From assembly GCA_031769625.1 (NCBI GenBank), contig JAUIMM010001030.1, forward strand, positions 3,024,001 through 3,088,000: a stretch of DNA of 64,000 bases, given 5' to 3'. How positions within the stretch are numbered: position 1 is the stretch's first letter; the number at the start of each line of letters is the position of its first letter. Both the position numbers and the translations under genes were made by a program. Of this stretch, positions 1-11,307 are shown piece after piece. Origin of the DNA: Taudactylus pleione. Taxonomy: Eukaryota; Chordata; Amphibia; Anura; Myobatrachidae. The notes below the pieces were generated by a model, which ran no database searches, was not told the origin of the DNA, and was given only the letters and a program-made list of their open reading frames with translations.

Positions 1-1580
1 GCTGTTCTCAGTAATCTATATGCTTCTTTTTTATAGTCCTCAAGATTTTGTATCAGAACCCACCTCCTTTATCAGCAGCTTTGATGATTAAAGTAGGATC
101 AGTTTTAAGTTCTTTAATGGCCTTCTTTCATTCCAAGTTAAATTATGGTGAAAAACTTTGCCTTTCTTTGTACAGGTCTTTTTTAAACCCTCCAATGTGC
201 GCTGAAAAAAACAATCAATGTAGGGTCCTTTCTCTGCTAGAGGAAAAAACCTTGAGTGTGGTTTAAAGTTCTTATGTGTTTGAATTGAATCATTAGTACT
301 ATAGATAGGAATCATTTGCTCTTTCTGAGAAGCATTTTTAATAATCAGATCTTCCAAGTATGTAATAGCTAAAGCATCTATGCCATCTAGCACGATAGGA
401 TTAGAGTCTTCATATACTTTTTTTAAATTCCTCTTTGCAAAGTATTTTTTGCAGCAAAGAGTCCATGTAAATCTATTGAGCTCTACAAAAAGGTCAAACA
501 TATTTGCTTCTGCAGATGGAGCAAAATAAGGACTCTAATAATTTAATTTGTGAATCACTTAATATTTTGTTGGAAATATTAAACATCCCTCTAGCTGATC
601 TTACCATCTTTTTGCTTTTTTTGTCTTTTTTATCCTCCCCTCTTTCCTCTATATTTTCTCTTTGTCTTTTTTGGCACCCCGGTGACAGGGGTTGATAAGG
701 ATTTTGGTGTTGAGACCGACTTTTATCTAAATGAGGGGCCTGTTCTAAAAAAGAAGATGACGTGCAATCATCTCTATTTCAGAATCTCCTATAGTTAGTT
801 CTCGGTCTTGCTCCTAGATCTCGATGTGGTTCTCCCTGTTTTAATTTTCAGAACTCATGGTGAGGTAGAGGTGTGTTCTTCCTATTATGTTCATTAGGAT
901 ATTTCTTAACAGGGGGTCTAATCTTGGGAGTGTCTGGATTTTCCTGCCACCAAATCTAATTTGTGTTATGTTGTAATCTTTTTGGAGTTTTGTGGGTTCT
1001 CGTCATAATTTCTAATCTATTTTGAGGTTTTATATTGTATGTATGTATATTGTCGGTCCTGTAACCCTCCATATCTCTCTTGAATTTATGATATTTTCTT
1101 TCTATAATCGATTTCTCAAATGCTTCTACTCTCTGGTTCACCAGTGAGTCTTTTTCTTAGAATGAACTATGATCTTTAAACCTTGTCATCTGTGATTTAA
1201 GATCAGATATTTGTTTGGACAATTGATCAACTTTAGATTCTCTATATTTGATTAGTAATTTCATAAGAGACATAGAACAGTTATCTAATAATTTGTTCCA
1301 TTCCTGGGTCAGATTTGGGTCATCTTTAAACGACAATTATTTCAAGATCCTTAGTCCTCTGGGAACCATTTTTTTAATCTATATACTTTTCTAAATTAAT
1401 AGCTTCCCACCAATGATGCATTTCTGTTTTCAAGAGATGTTCCATATAAAAAAAAAGGTTTCCATGTCTAGTTCTCTCTCTGTTTGTTCTATGAGAGTCT
1501 TGATTTAAATTAATTTCAGCATTGTCCAGGTAAGTCTTCCGCCTTAAAATTCTATTTTCACAACAAGAAAACAAATCCAT
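1..1580 (-). pseudogene. Penelope-like element ORF, N-terminal part, decayed and cut by window edge
   Basis: Read on the minus strand this is the 5' coding part of a Penelope-like retroelement. From right to left: a block at 1374-1580 contains HWWEAINLEKYI, like the Trp/Leu-Tyr block near the N-terminus of vertebrate PLE proteins; a basic, Lys/Arg-rich stretch lies at 956-1141; an open frame at 88-501 contains FDLFVELNRFTWTL and PLAEKGPYIDCFF; then, about 62-82, comes IIKAADKGGG, matching the ADKGG block that opens the PLE reverse transcriptase. A stop follows directly after this block and several frame changes separate the pieces, so the copy is dead. The catalytic part of the RT would lie left of position 1. 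It is a different copy from the PLE at 20197-23731, which holds the opposite end of the protein. Family assignment is by motif memory, without alignment. Confidence 0.7.
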
Positions 1581-2350
1581 TCCTGCAGCCAGGCTAAAAC
1601 AGCACTAAATGTGGGTAACCAAAAAAGAACAAGCAAATAGCCTGTGGCACTTGGAAGGGCTAATGGTCTCACTAATTGTGAAGATGGACTAGTAAATATC
1701 GTTGACAAATATATATATACCCAATCCTTTACTGCCAATGAAAAAATGGTAGCAAGCCAAACAATGAAGAACTAAAAATGAATCACGTAACAACAGCACA
1801 ATAGAAATGTCTGGATGTTAATTAATGTGCAAATATGCCGATATAAATTTAAACAAGGTTTAATTAATTGCAATAATGATATAAAACACACACAATGTCT
1901 TCAATTCAATTGTAACAACCACATATTTTGAATAGAAACATATCTAAAGAGGGAATACTGTATCAGCAAGAAAATGGTTACTGTTATAAAAATCCCAGAC
2001 CAATCTGTTTAAAATTTGCGTACATTTCTCCACTGAAAGCCACTCTCTGCTAATTGCAGCCTGGACTGGCAGTCCCAGGGGGAGAAGACACTTCCCGCTG
2101 GAGCTGCCTGCCCTGTGCCTGTCCTGCAGGTGGCGCTTCCAATGATAAGCTACCTCCAGTCACAGTTCAGCCAGTGCAGTCATGGACTGCACTGACTTCA
2201 CTAAGGTGGCGGATTTTACTGGGGGGGGGGGGTTCTGCAGCCCTAGGTAACATCTGCCACTGGTTGGGTGTCTTTTTTTTGGCAAAAATGCACCTAGGGG
2301 AAACTGTGCTGATTCATTTGATATTCAACACTTGTATGTCTGTGTGCAAC
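1581..2350. other. No gene seen; likely 5' untranslated part of the PLE plus unassigned DNA
   Basis: AT-rich up to about 2030, then more GC-rich. A 13-base G run lies near 2219-2231. I see no domain in any frame. The first part may still belong to the minus-strand PLE. Confidence 0.4.
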
Positions 2351-2353
2351 TAA

Positions 2354-2824
2354 GGGCCTGTTCATCAGTACATGCTAATGCACTGCTGAATGCAGATTTC
2401 CGATGTTCAGGAATCTGCGCAGGACCATGACCCATTCTGAACATGTGCAGAGCGAGTATGTGATCATTGGGGGGGGGGTGGAAAGGCCAGGATCTTTGTT
2501 GGCTGACTGAGATTCCTGGCCTCTTCCTCTCAACTGCAGCGGCCGGCTGCGTGACCCCATGTGTCACCTTAGCCATCCGATGTTACTCAGATTATTTGTT
2601 GATGCGTTGGACAATGCAGCTTGGATAAGTAATGCACAGGAGGCGGATGCTTCCTACTGCATTACCATATCTGCAAGGATCACAATTGCAAAGCTGGATG
2701 TTACCAATCAGCTCCTAACTGCCATGTCACAGGCTGTGTTTGAAAAATGGCAGTTAGGAGCTGATTGGCTGGTACCTTATCACCGTTTACTTTATCTCCT
2801 AACACAGCTTAGTAAATAGACCCC
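2354..2824. mobile_element. MITE with TAA target duplication (PIF/Harbinger-like)
   Basis: The left end GGGCCTGTTCATCAG and the inverted right end GGGGTCTATTTACTAAG are imperfect terminal inverted repeats. Each is flanked by TAA (2351-2353 and 2825-2827), the 3-bp target duplication expected of PIF/Harbinger elements. Inside is a perfect 22-bp inverted repeat (2704-2725 with 2747-2768) with a 21-base loop. There is no coding capacity. The superfamily is inferred from the target duplication only. Confidence 0.65.
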
Positions 2825-2827
2825 TAA

Positions 2828-3430
2828 CCCTATAAATGGAACTTGATGTTGAAAAAAGCTGCGGGTGTTGCATCCTAGCACTTCATATTCTGATTCAGAG
2901 ACTCAGTCACACACATATATACAAGTGTTGCATATCAAATGAATGCATCCTAGTCACATCTCATTTCAATTTAGATGCATTTTTGGCTAAAAATGACGTG
3001 AAAAACACATCCAGCACTAGCATAGTCTCACAGGTCTTGGTGCGTCGTAAATATCTGTGACATTGAGGCACATTGACCAGTCATGAAACCCTTGCATCAG
3101 GTCTGACCTGTCTCAAATACAGCGACTCTCCTGACATGCAGAGAGCTCTCATACTGCTAATGTGATTGCAGTTGCTGATTAACACTTGTTGTGTAAAAAT
3201 GGCCATTGCGTACATCTCTGAACCAGGCTCTCATTCATGTGTGAATCAGCTTATTTGTGGATGACTGGCTTGAATATTGCTGGTCCTGTTTTTTTAATTG
3301 ATCTAAATTTTGAGAAATTATTTTGTTTATTAATATTCCAATCCAACAAATTGGTTCATGAAAATGTTTCCAGGCATATTACAATACACCAAGAACTTTT
3401 GTCAAATTTGTCTTTGAGTGGATGTTCACT
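2828..3430. other. No gene seen
   Basis: Unique-looking AT-rich DNA. Short open frames occur but none has a recognisable domain or splice context. Confidence 0.4.
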
Positions 3431-3660
3431 ATGTGCCAAAAGTATATGGGCACCCTTTATGATTAGTGTCTGGCAATTTCAGCCACACTCTTTGCTGAAA
3501 GGTGCATAACATCAAGCATACAGCCATGCATTCTACATGGTCAGACTGTCATAGAAGAAGGAATATTACTAAAAGATCAGTCAGACTTTCAATGTGGCAC
3601 TGTTATAGGATGCCACCTTTCTAACTTGTCAGTTGAGCTTACCAGTGAGCCGGGCACTAT
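3431..3660 (+). mobile_element. Degraded Tc1/mariner-like fragment
   Basis: The stretch starting with GCCAAAAGTATATGGGCACC, followed by TTTCAGCCACACTCTTTGCTG and later AGGATGCCACCTTTC, resembles a widespread vertebrate DNA-transposon consensus that I associate with the Tc1/mariner superfamily. The frame is broken and no DDE motif remains. The assignment comes from remembered consensus text and needs a repeat-library search. Confidence 0.4.
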
Positions 3661-4279
3661 TGTAGAGTAGTCTTCTCCTTGACTATAGCCACTGTTGGAC
3701 TGGAACACAAAGGACCCACCATGGGAAATGCAAAGGTAGGGATCCATGGCAGCCACCAGTCCATGGTTCTACACTCCCAAGTAGAGTAACAATGTGTTAT
3801 TTGAGTGCACAATCTGGAACCAAACCAATAAGGAAGGAGGAGGGCCCCCCAGGCAGCTACCCCTGTCCTTCTGTGGGTCAGCCTGACTCTGATTACAGCA
3901 TTTGTGAAGAGAGCTGGGGGCAAGGATTGAATTCTGAGATTAAGATTGTCCCAGAAAGGGATAGTGTGCTGAAGTTAAGAAGATATCCACCCAAAGAATT
4001 TTTTTTTTGCATTTTTTGCATTAGGAAGTAGGAGCTGGTCAGTCACTGGTGCCTCTCCCCTGTCTTTGCACTCACTATAAACTGCAATCTTCTTTGCAGG
4101 CCCTGCAGATGTGAGGCTGCCATGCAAGATTCAAAAGCTGCCAATTGGGATGGAGCACTTTAACTGTCACTAATGGCAAATAAGTGAATATAAGAGGTCA
4201 AAGGGATATAAACTCTTTCCAGAGTTTATGTATGATAAAGCTGTCTAATGGGTAGACATTCTATTTCAGTGAGTGGTAT
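3661..4279. other. No gene seen
   Basis: Mixed-composition DNA with short open frames on both strands (for example 3657-3923 minus and 3792-4031 plus) that show no domain. Confidence 0.35.
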
Positions 4280-4860
4280 ATTTAATGTATGTTATAAAGG
4301 TAAAAGGGGTGTGTAGTGAATTCTATAATGTATTGGGGCACTGTAATGGGGCATAATCTGAACTGGGGCCATGGTAATTGGCACAATATGAAATGAAGGG
4401 CACTGTAATGTTACATAATATGAACTGTGGCACTGTAATGAGGCACAATATAGACCGGATGCACTGGAGGTACTGAAATTTGGCTTAATCTGTACAGGGG
4501 CACTATATTAGCACAGTATAAACTGGGGGCACTACCGTGTGGCATAATATGAACTGTGGGCACTACAGTGTTGAATAAAAATGTATTGGGGGACTACAGT
4601 GGCATATTATGAACTGGGGCACTACAATATGGCATAATATGTACTGGGGACAATCTGTGTAAGAATATGACCTGGATTGAATGTGTTTCATAATTCATAG
4701 TGACAGCACTACAATGTGATGTATGGTGAACTGGGGGTACTACAATGTGGCATAATATGAACCGAGGGCAGTGTATAGTATAATATGAACTAGAGCACTA
4801 CTATGGGGCATAAAATAAACTAGAGCACTACTATGTGGCAAAAAAATCACTAAGGCACTA
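4280..4860. repeat. Degenerate minisatellite, ~40-bp unit
   Basis: The phrase GGGCACTACAGTGTGGCAT followed by AATATGAACT recurs about fifteen times with spacing near 40 bases and much substitution. The unit shares the GGGCACTAC...GGCATAA core with the minisatellites at 7660-8625 and 14400-15060, so the three arrays look related. Confidence 0.75.
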
Positions 4861-5268
4861 CTATAGACTGTGATAGCAGCAAAGGGGGAAAGAACTCCAA
4901 TTGTGGAATGAGATGTTCAACAAGTACATATGGATGTGTTATTTTCAGTTGCTCGCATACTTTTGGCTATTTTATTTTCTATTTTGATTCTGTCAAACAG
5001 TTGTAAAACTACGGAGTATTTAGCTACATAACAGTTTAATCCTAGTAGTGGGAAAATGCAATTGAAAATAAAATTTACCAAATTAAATTAACACTGTGTT
5101 TTAAGAATCCCATATTACCACATATTCCAAAATTTTGCATTCCTAGTTAATTCAGTAAATATTAATTGCTTGCTTCCTTGAAATGATGTACTCTTCCTGT
5201 GTACCTGCACCCTATTTTATAAAGACAAATGTCTACCAGATGTCATTGTGCATATATTCTTCTTGCAG
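4861..5268. other. Probable intron flank; no gene seen
   Basis: AT-rich DNA ending in a pyrimidine-rich tract and the acceptor TTCTTCTTGCAG at 5257-5268, directly before the candidate exon. Confidence 0.35.
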
Positions 5269-5381
5269 CATTTAGAAATAGAGTTAATCAAACTGCTGGC
5301 ATTAAATCCTGGATGGCTGCTGCTTGTCTTCGGGAACGCATCCAACCTTACCATGATGTATGGTCGAAGATAAGGAAATGA
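5269..5381 (+). CDS. Candidate terminal coding exon of an unidentified host gene
   Basis: A strong 3' splice acceptor (TTCTTCTTGCAG) ends at 5268. After two bases that would complete a split codon, 36 sense codons run from 5271 to a TGA at 5379-5381. The peptide starts FRNRVNQTAGIKSW and ends YHDVWSKIRK. It looks like ordinary globular protein: balanced composition, no low complexity, no repeat signature. A canonical AATAAA lies 77 bases after the stop. The exon is too short to stand out in an ORF scan, and I find no partner exon in the window, so upstream exons would lie left of it or beyond the edge. I do not recognise the protein. A chance frame is possible; a second frame is open to 5373 but its peptide is Leu-rich and less convincing. 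Confidence 0.45.
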
Positions 5382-5457
5382 ACTGAAATACTGCCCAGGA
5401 TTGTACTAAATATTGTAATGTCAGTTTAAATCAGTTAACCTGAGAGAAAATGAATAT

Positions 5458-5463
5458 AATAAA
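5458..5463 (+). promoter_or_regulatory. Poly(A) signal AATAAA
   Basis: AATAAA lies 77 bases downstream of the candidate exon's TGA, a normal position for a short 3' UTR. The surroundings are A-rich, so a chance match is possible. Confidence 0.4.
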
Positions 5464-5800
5464 AAAGAAAATTTGGCTTTAGATCTAACACATAATAACA
5501 CAAAATATTCTACATAATTAATGGGATAAATGCACACATGAAAGTAATACTTGTTTCTATACTCCAACAGGCAGACATTACAATGCAAGACTAAATAATT
5601 AGTCATTATCTGGTGCGGTACCTGTTTAAAACTCTTCTATAAATCAAGTTTTGAAAACAAGGTCACTTTACAATAAATAATGAAGTCAGAGCCTTTTTAT
5701 AACTGAAGGTGTTTACATTGTCACAGAAGGTTTCCACCAACCACTATTATCCCACAGAAGATAATAATTAAGTCTCACCTATGTAGTTGTAGGTACAGTA
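5464..5800. other. No gene seen
   Basis: AT-rich flank downstream of the candidate exon; no domain on either strand. Confidence 0.35.
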
Positions 5801-6122
5801 GTAATCTTGTAAGCTCTCATAAGCAGGGCCCTCACCTGCTTTTCCTTCCCTCACTTAAACCATCATTAATATTCCACTGTCAACAACAACACCAAACTTT
5901 GGGTTTGGCCACCCTGCGGCTTATTTGTGTACTATGACTATTGCAGGAATGTTTATTATCCTTGTCCATGTTCTGAAATGTTTTGTAATGTAAGTTACTT
6001 TTTTCTTGTTTTGTTCACTGCACTACAGAGCCCTTCTTTATGTACTTTATAAGGCACTGCAGACCCCTTGTGGTGCCATATAAATAAAGGATAATAATAA
6101 AAATATTATTATTATTATTATT

Positions 6123-6159
<37 letters not shown>

Positions 6160-6165
6160 TTATGA
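5801..6165 (+). mobile_element. SINE/LINE-tail-like repeat ending in an ATT/AAT microsatellite
   Basis: The phrase TTGTAAGCTCTCATAAGCAG starts the unit, and GTGGTGCCATATAAATAAAG followed by (AAT/ATT)n at about 6078-6160 ends it. This layout (a GCxCTATATAAATAAA-type 3' end running into a simple repeat) matches retroposon tails common in amphibian and fish genomes. I cannot say whether it is an L2-type tail or a SINE using such a tail. Confidence 0.45.
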
Positions 6166-6521
6166 ACATTTCTCCTTACTTTTCCCTATTATACAGTACA
6201 ATCATGCATCTAGAAGGGCTGGTTCTGATTAATACAGATGTACCTGTACCTTTGAAAGAAAGACAGCGGATCTGGATGCTCAGCTGTACAGCATTATTTT
6301 CAATAATAGCATAGGCTATGCTCCAATTTCCTTAAAATAATCTGCCTCTATAAATTGTGGGATTGTGGACAGATTCCAGTATTGCCTGTCTCTGTGGCAC
6401 CTGCCTTTACTAACCTGTGGTCCTGTGGATTTCTGCAATTTGCTACTATTGCACAATGCACTTCAATAATAAAATAATGTAACTATTGACAAAAATAAAA
6501 AATAAATCTTATAGAAACTGT

Positions 6522-7061
6522 GAGCCTGATTCAGCAAGGATTGCTATTGTGATCCCACATCCGTCTGGTGCAAAAATATGCTAATGATTGCAATTGCAAT
6601 GCCGTCACACTGCCAGCATAGAAACACTCACTGCCTCCCACTACCACTGCAGTATTTCACATCCATAATACTTTGCAATCCTTCACAAACATCAGTAACA
6701 TCGAGTACCATCGGCCCCTCACGCAGAATTACAGCAGCCCAGACCTTACTTAGAAATTGCTAACCTCGTTGCACGCAGTGAGTACTCAAACTGCGTATGC
6801 AATCGCACTGGCTAATTTATGCACATCCCTGTAACGGCGCTCAAAAGCACTGGCACGCCTGTGTTTCTCCAACTAACACTACCCCCAAATGTTCACTGCC
6901 GGTCAATCACTCTGCGATGGATCTGCATAGTCTCTGCGATTACAGCACAATCGCAGTGGAGCCTTCGCGTATGCGCATTGCGATGCATATGCATGCGCAG
7001 TACGCAACAATCAGCTTTTTACATGCATAATCGCAATAGCGATCCTTAATGAATCATGCTC
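6522..7061. mobile_element. MITE with TGT duplication, 32-bp terminal inverted repeats
   Basis: The left end GAGCCTGATTCAGCAAGGAT and the inverted right end GAGCATGATTCATTAAGGAT extend to 32 bases with 27 matches by my count. Both sides carry TGT (6519-6521 and 7062-7064). The inside is rich in GCGATTGC-type words (TCGCAATAGC, GCGTATGCGCATTGCG) and has no convincing gene; short open frames at 6797-7049 are by-products. The GCCTGATTCAG terminus is shared with the element at 10343-10941. Confidence 0.7.
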
Positions 7062-7064
7062 TGT

Positions 7065-7655
7065 ATCTGTATAATGTATTCACTCACAGTAAAGAATATT
7101 CTGTAACAGGAAATTGTACTTTTAATTGATCATTGTTTTTGATGAAACTTCTATAATTTATGAAAAGTTTATTTAAAGTTGTTTAACTCAGGCTTCATTT
7201 ATGTTAAAGGAAGAAGCTGAGCATAAAAATAGTTTAGCCAATTCGTGTCCATATGGTGAGCCGTACATACTGTCTATTAATTATAAGGATACATCAAGGC
7301 AGACACCAGTAGCATATGCTGTTGTATTGCACAAGGCACACTGTATGTCACATACACTTATGCTCCTCTTACGCCAATGTTTTGAGTTACTTTGTCTTCA
7401 ATAAAAACATTCACTAATAGGAATAAACAAAACCTAAAAAAGCTATGTAATGCATCCATAGACAAAATTAGACATTTGGTAATGGGTGGTCCCTGCTCCA
7501 AATACCTCACCAGAACATGTATCACCTTGACAGTTTACCACTTAGGACCATTAGTTAGGCAGTGAAGTTCTGTAGCTTTTTCTCAGGTCATGATTTCTGA
7601 CTTGTGTTTTTTTGTACTTGATTTTTTATTAAGTTAACATTGACAGCTAAGTACT
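7065..7655. other. No gene seen
   Basis: An open frame at 7201-7404 (+, starting MLKEEAEHKNSLANS) has no domain I recognise, no splice context and no supporting signal. Confidence 0.35.
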
Positions 7656-7659
7656 GGGG

Positions 7660-8220
7660 TCAGGTAAGTACTGGGGGGGCACTACTTTAAGGAGCAAAAC
7701 TACAGCGGGCACTGCATAAGAGGCCACAACTACAGGGGACACTACATATGGCCTCAACTACAGGGGCACTGCATATGGGGACAACTACATGGGAACTGCA
7801 TATGGGAACAATTATAAGGCACTGCATATGGGCACAACTACATGGGCACTGCATATGGGCACAACTACAGGGGCATTGCATATGGGAAAAAATACAGGGA
7901 CACTGCATATGGGCATAACTACTGCACTGCATATGGGTACAACTACAGGGGCACTGAATATGGGTGCAACTACAGGGGTCCTGCATATAAGGGGCACTGC
8001 ATATGGGCACAACTACAGGGGGCCCTGCATAAGGGGCACAACTACAGAGGCATTGCAAAATGTGTACTACTACAGGGGGCATTGCACAATGGGCACTACT
8101 ACAGGGGGCATTGCATAATGGGAAATATTACAGGGGGCATTGCATAAAGGGCACTACTAAAGGAAGCACTGCATAATAGGCACTACTACAGGGGGCACTG
8201 CATAAGGGGCACTAACTTGA
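7660..8220. repeat. Minisatellite, ~27-30-bp unit
   Basis: About twenty units of the form GGGCACTGCATATGGGCACA followed by ACTACAG. The unit is nearly a multiple of three, so long but meaningless open frames arise on both strands (for example 7687-8082 minus, Cys/Pro-rich). The core is the same as the array inside the hAT element at 14059-15176. Confidence 0.85.
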
Positions 8221-8354
8221 TACACATAGTTTGCAGGTTATAAGCCATGTTCCCAATTATCTGGTTCTACACGGACATAGAAACTGCAACCTTTCTTGAG
8301 CTGAGGTGGCAGACTGGCAGGAGAGGGGGGTTGGTGAGGTAGATTTTTCAGGGT

Positions 8355-8625
8355 GGGGTGTAATGGGCATTACTGTGTGGCATAACGTGTAAAGGGCATT
8401 ACTGTGTTGCACAATGTGCTATTAGGGGTATTACTTAGTGTGGCATAATGTGTTATAAAGGGCTTTACTGTGTAGCATCATGTGTTATAGGGGGCATTGC
8501 GGTGTGGCAAAATGGGTTATAAGGGCATTACGGTGTGGCATAATGTGTTATAGGGGCATTATGGTGTGGCATACTGTATTATAAGGGCATTACTTAGTGT
8601 GGTATAATGTGTAAGGGGCATTACT
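8355..8625. repeat. Minisatellite, ~35-40-bp unit
   Basis: Seven or so units built on GGGCATTACTGTGTGGCATA then ATGTGTTATA. Related to the array at 4280-4860. Confidence 0.75.
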
Positions 8626-8742
8626 GTATCAAGAAACCACATACCTTTTCTGGGAGTGCATGTGCCAGATGCACGCACAGAAAAACTTTTTTTTTTTTCC
8701 GCTGGGGGGGTGAGGGCGCCAGAAACTTTTTTGGCAGGGGGA

Positions 8743-8766
8743 ACCAAATTTATAATTATGCCACTG
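8743..8766 (-). mobile_element. One terminal inverted repeat of a hAT-like element
   Basis: Read on the minus strand the segment begins CAGTGGCATAATTATAAATT, like the CAGTGGCGTAACTA ends of many vertebrate non-autonomous hAT elements. The element body would extend left through the minisatellites at 7660-8625. I did not find a convincing opposite end or 8-bp duplication. Confidence 0.4.
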
Positions 8767-8908
8767 TTGGCAATGCTATGTGCACTACTGATAGGTGCAC
8801 ACAGCTTGCCCTTCACAAGAATAGTGGTGTTAGTGGAACATGCATCCCAACTGTCCTTGCAGTGAGGACATACAGTAGTCCTGAGCAGAGCAGTCACCCA
8901 AAATCATG

Positions 8909-9649
8909 TTAGGAATTTCCTACGAAAGACCTACCTCTACATTCCTGCATTCCTCTGGGGTTTGTAAGTGTACTACCTGACAGTGACATGCGGTGAGATA
9001 AATGGCTGGAGAGGCACTGGCTAGTATCAGAGCCAGATTTACAGATACGTATATAAACCCGAAGTTCATGTGGGTGTAGCGTGGAAGTGAGATCCCCCAC
9101 ATCTTCAAGAGTACCATAAGCATAATCCAACGCCTCAAAATAAGTGTTCAGGGTGGTTTTTGGGTTGCTCTGTCTGGCAGCCTGTCTAATACCCATGGCA
9201 GGCCCTCTTAAGCTCTCTACTACCGTTTGTCTTTTAATTTGATCAGGACACTGCCATTCCTCTGCCTGCTGCACTGCCACTTCCTTCCATGCTTCATTCG
9301 TTTCCTCTACAAAAGGTATAGGCATTATACCAGAGAATATTTGGAAATTCCTATAACTCCCCTTATAATCCCACCTTTTGAGTTCAGGAACCACTCGGTC
9401 CACTATAGTTTCGAACTGGCCACCACCCAATCTCTCATCATTAATATCAGCGTAATTATCATTTCCTTGAGAAGTTTTAGAAGTGTCACCCCATTGGAGT
9501 TGTAGATGCGTGCACACTGGTGGCTTCTTTTCTTTTACTTTAGATCTGACAATTTGCCACCTTCTTCCCGTCTCCTCATCTACCACTATCATAATTTGAA
9601 TTAAAGTCATATCTATCTCCCCCTCATTTTCAACTAGTATAGCAACCAC
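8909..9649 (-). pseudogene. PNMA-like (Ty3/Gypsy-type) gag fragment
   Basis: A 246-codon minus-strand frame. Its middle (about residues 105-180) reads FSGIMPIPFVEETNEAW, then W-Q-C-P-D-Q-I-K-R, then VVESLRGPAMGIRQAARQ, NPKTTLNTYFEALDYAYGTL. This is the capsid signature of the paraneoplastic-Ma-antigen/Ty3-type gag family (FSGxxPxPxEExFxxW ... xxSLRGPAxxxIR ... ALxxxFG). The N-terminal part (VAILVENEGEIDMTLI) fits the family's small N-terminal domain; homologous sequence seems to continue upstream past a stop to about 9750. After GTLEDVGDL the frame drifts, and a hAT-like phrase (TGACATGCGGTGAG, near 8988) appears inside it, so the C-terminal part is probably disrupted. No protease or RT is present. 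A domesticated PNMA gene is less likely given the lesions. Confidence 0.65.
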
Positions 9650-9846
9650 TTCTCCCGACTCTCCCCTCCTTTTATCAAGAATTTTTGGCTAATCTATCCC
9701 ATATAATTTATATAACCGTCTAACCACTCCTCATTAGAAAATTCAAAAAATGTACACTTACTTCTATATATTTCTATTGATTCTTTCCTACCTCCTGACA
9801 CCAAATGTAACCCTCACTTACTATACTCAGGGTCACTATATATACA

Positions 9847-9881
<35 letters not shown>

Positions 9882-10261
9882 GATATTTATTTACTCAATA
9901 TTGACTGTGTGCCTCCACCGAAGCAATTTTATAAGGGCTGGCCTAGGTTCGCCCTAACAATATGTTTTACTATATACTATATGTGTACAATATGGAATGT
10001 GAATACATTTAGTTCACTACATTTCAACAAACCACCCATTTCTTTCTATCTTCACAGGCTCCTATAAGGATGTCCACTCAACTCCTAAAGGTAAGTACTA
10101 CCGAAATTCAAGATATGTATAGAGTTTATATTACATATACATCACAAATCAATAACACAATGTATTACATAATATTCCAGGTATATAATGTTTTCATTAT
10201 CCAATATTCCCAGTAAAATACATAAAATTAGCAAAATTTATGAATTGAATATTAAAGAGTG

Positions 10262-10315
<54 letters not shown>

Positions 10316-10342
10316 TATATATATTTATATTTAATGGATAAA
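9650..10342. repeat. AT-rich flank with two (TA)n microsatellites
   Basis: (TA)n runs at about 9840-9880 and 10260-10320. The section next to 9650 probably continues the gag element's 5' side. No LTR boundary could be fixed. Confidence 0.5.
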
Positions 10343-10941
10343 GGGCCTGATTCAGAGCCGGACGCAATTAGCGCTCGCTCGTCCAGAAAATAGGGGTGGC
10401 TATTCAAATGAACCGTTCGCTGTTTGCGGTCTGTTCACGCCTCTAGGTCTGAACGAGCGTACAAAACTTGCGGTCGTTTTTTAGGAAGCTACGCCCCCTG
10501 GCCGCTCGCATCCTACGTCATGTCCGCTATTTATTAGATTAATCGAGTACATCGAACAGGGTATGAACTGCTCGCTATTCTTGTGGTTGGTTTTTGCTAC
10601 CACAATTTTGCGAGCAGTTCTGGCTATAAAATAACCCAGTGACGTGGTCAATGACGCTGCTGTTTTAAATATGCACACCCATAAAACGCCCGTTTTGACC
10701 TTTAAGCACGCCTGCGATCGGATCTCCACTCCCCGTTTTCAAGCACCTTCCCCTGTTACCACCCACATACGCCTCTTTCTGTCACTCAAATTAGCAGGCA
10801 TTCACTATTTTGCGAGCACATGAATTTCGGCCGCACTGACTGGTTCGCGCATGCGTATAACGATCCGTACGCATGCGCAGTTGGGCAAACATCGCTCAGA
10901 GCGAACGAGCTGCCGCTTACGAGTGGCTCTGAATCAGGCCC
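10343..10941. mobile_element. MITE, perfect 17-bp terminal inverted repeats, AAA duplication
   Basis: GGGCCTGATTCAGAGCC at 10343-10359 is matched exactly by its reverse complement at 10925-10941; AAA flanks both sides (10340-10342, 10942-10944). The inside is GC-rich with CGCTCG-type words and no gene. The end resembles that of 6522-7061, and the 3-bp duplication suggests a PIF/Harbinger-type mobiliser. Confidence 0.75.
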
Positions 10942-10944
10942 AAA

Positions 10945-11307
10945 GTCTGTTTCAGCAGATATGATTCTTTTAACAAGTCCAAACTCCTGAAATTCTATTG
11001 CTGAAGAAGTATGGCTGTATAGAGTCTATAGTCCAAGTCAAAGTTATCAGTAAGAGCCCTTATTTTCAGATGTTTCAGATAAAACTTTCCATTGTTATTT
11101 ACTACTCCTAATGACATATAGATTCACGAATGAGTCTTCTTATTGAATAATGGCCAGTGCTTGGTTCCTATAAATAATTTTACCTCACTGAATCTCTTAT
11201 AAGATGTGCTGATGGCCTGAACTCAGTCAAGGCTAAATCTACTTTGGCTAAATTGTATCCAAGTTGACCATTTGTTACAATATAATATCTTTTAGCTTTC
11301 CATAGAA
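10945..11307. other. No gene seen
   Basis: AT-rich DNA with no domain on either strand. Confidence 0.35.

Noticed and set aside
7687..8147. Cys/Pro-rich and Gly/Thr-rich frames as secreted proteins
   Set aside because: They are products of a ~27-30-bp minisatellite whose unit is close to a multiple of three.
7559..8766. Complete hAT element using CAGTGAAGTTCTGTAG near 7563 as the left end
   Set aside because: Match to the right end is weak and the flanks (left TAGTTAGG, right TTGGCAAT) do not form an 8-bp duplication.
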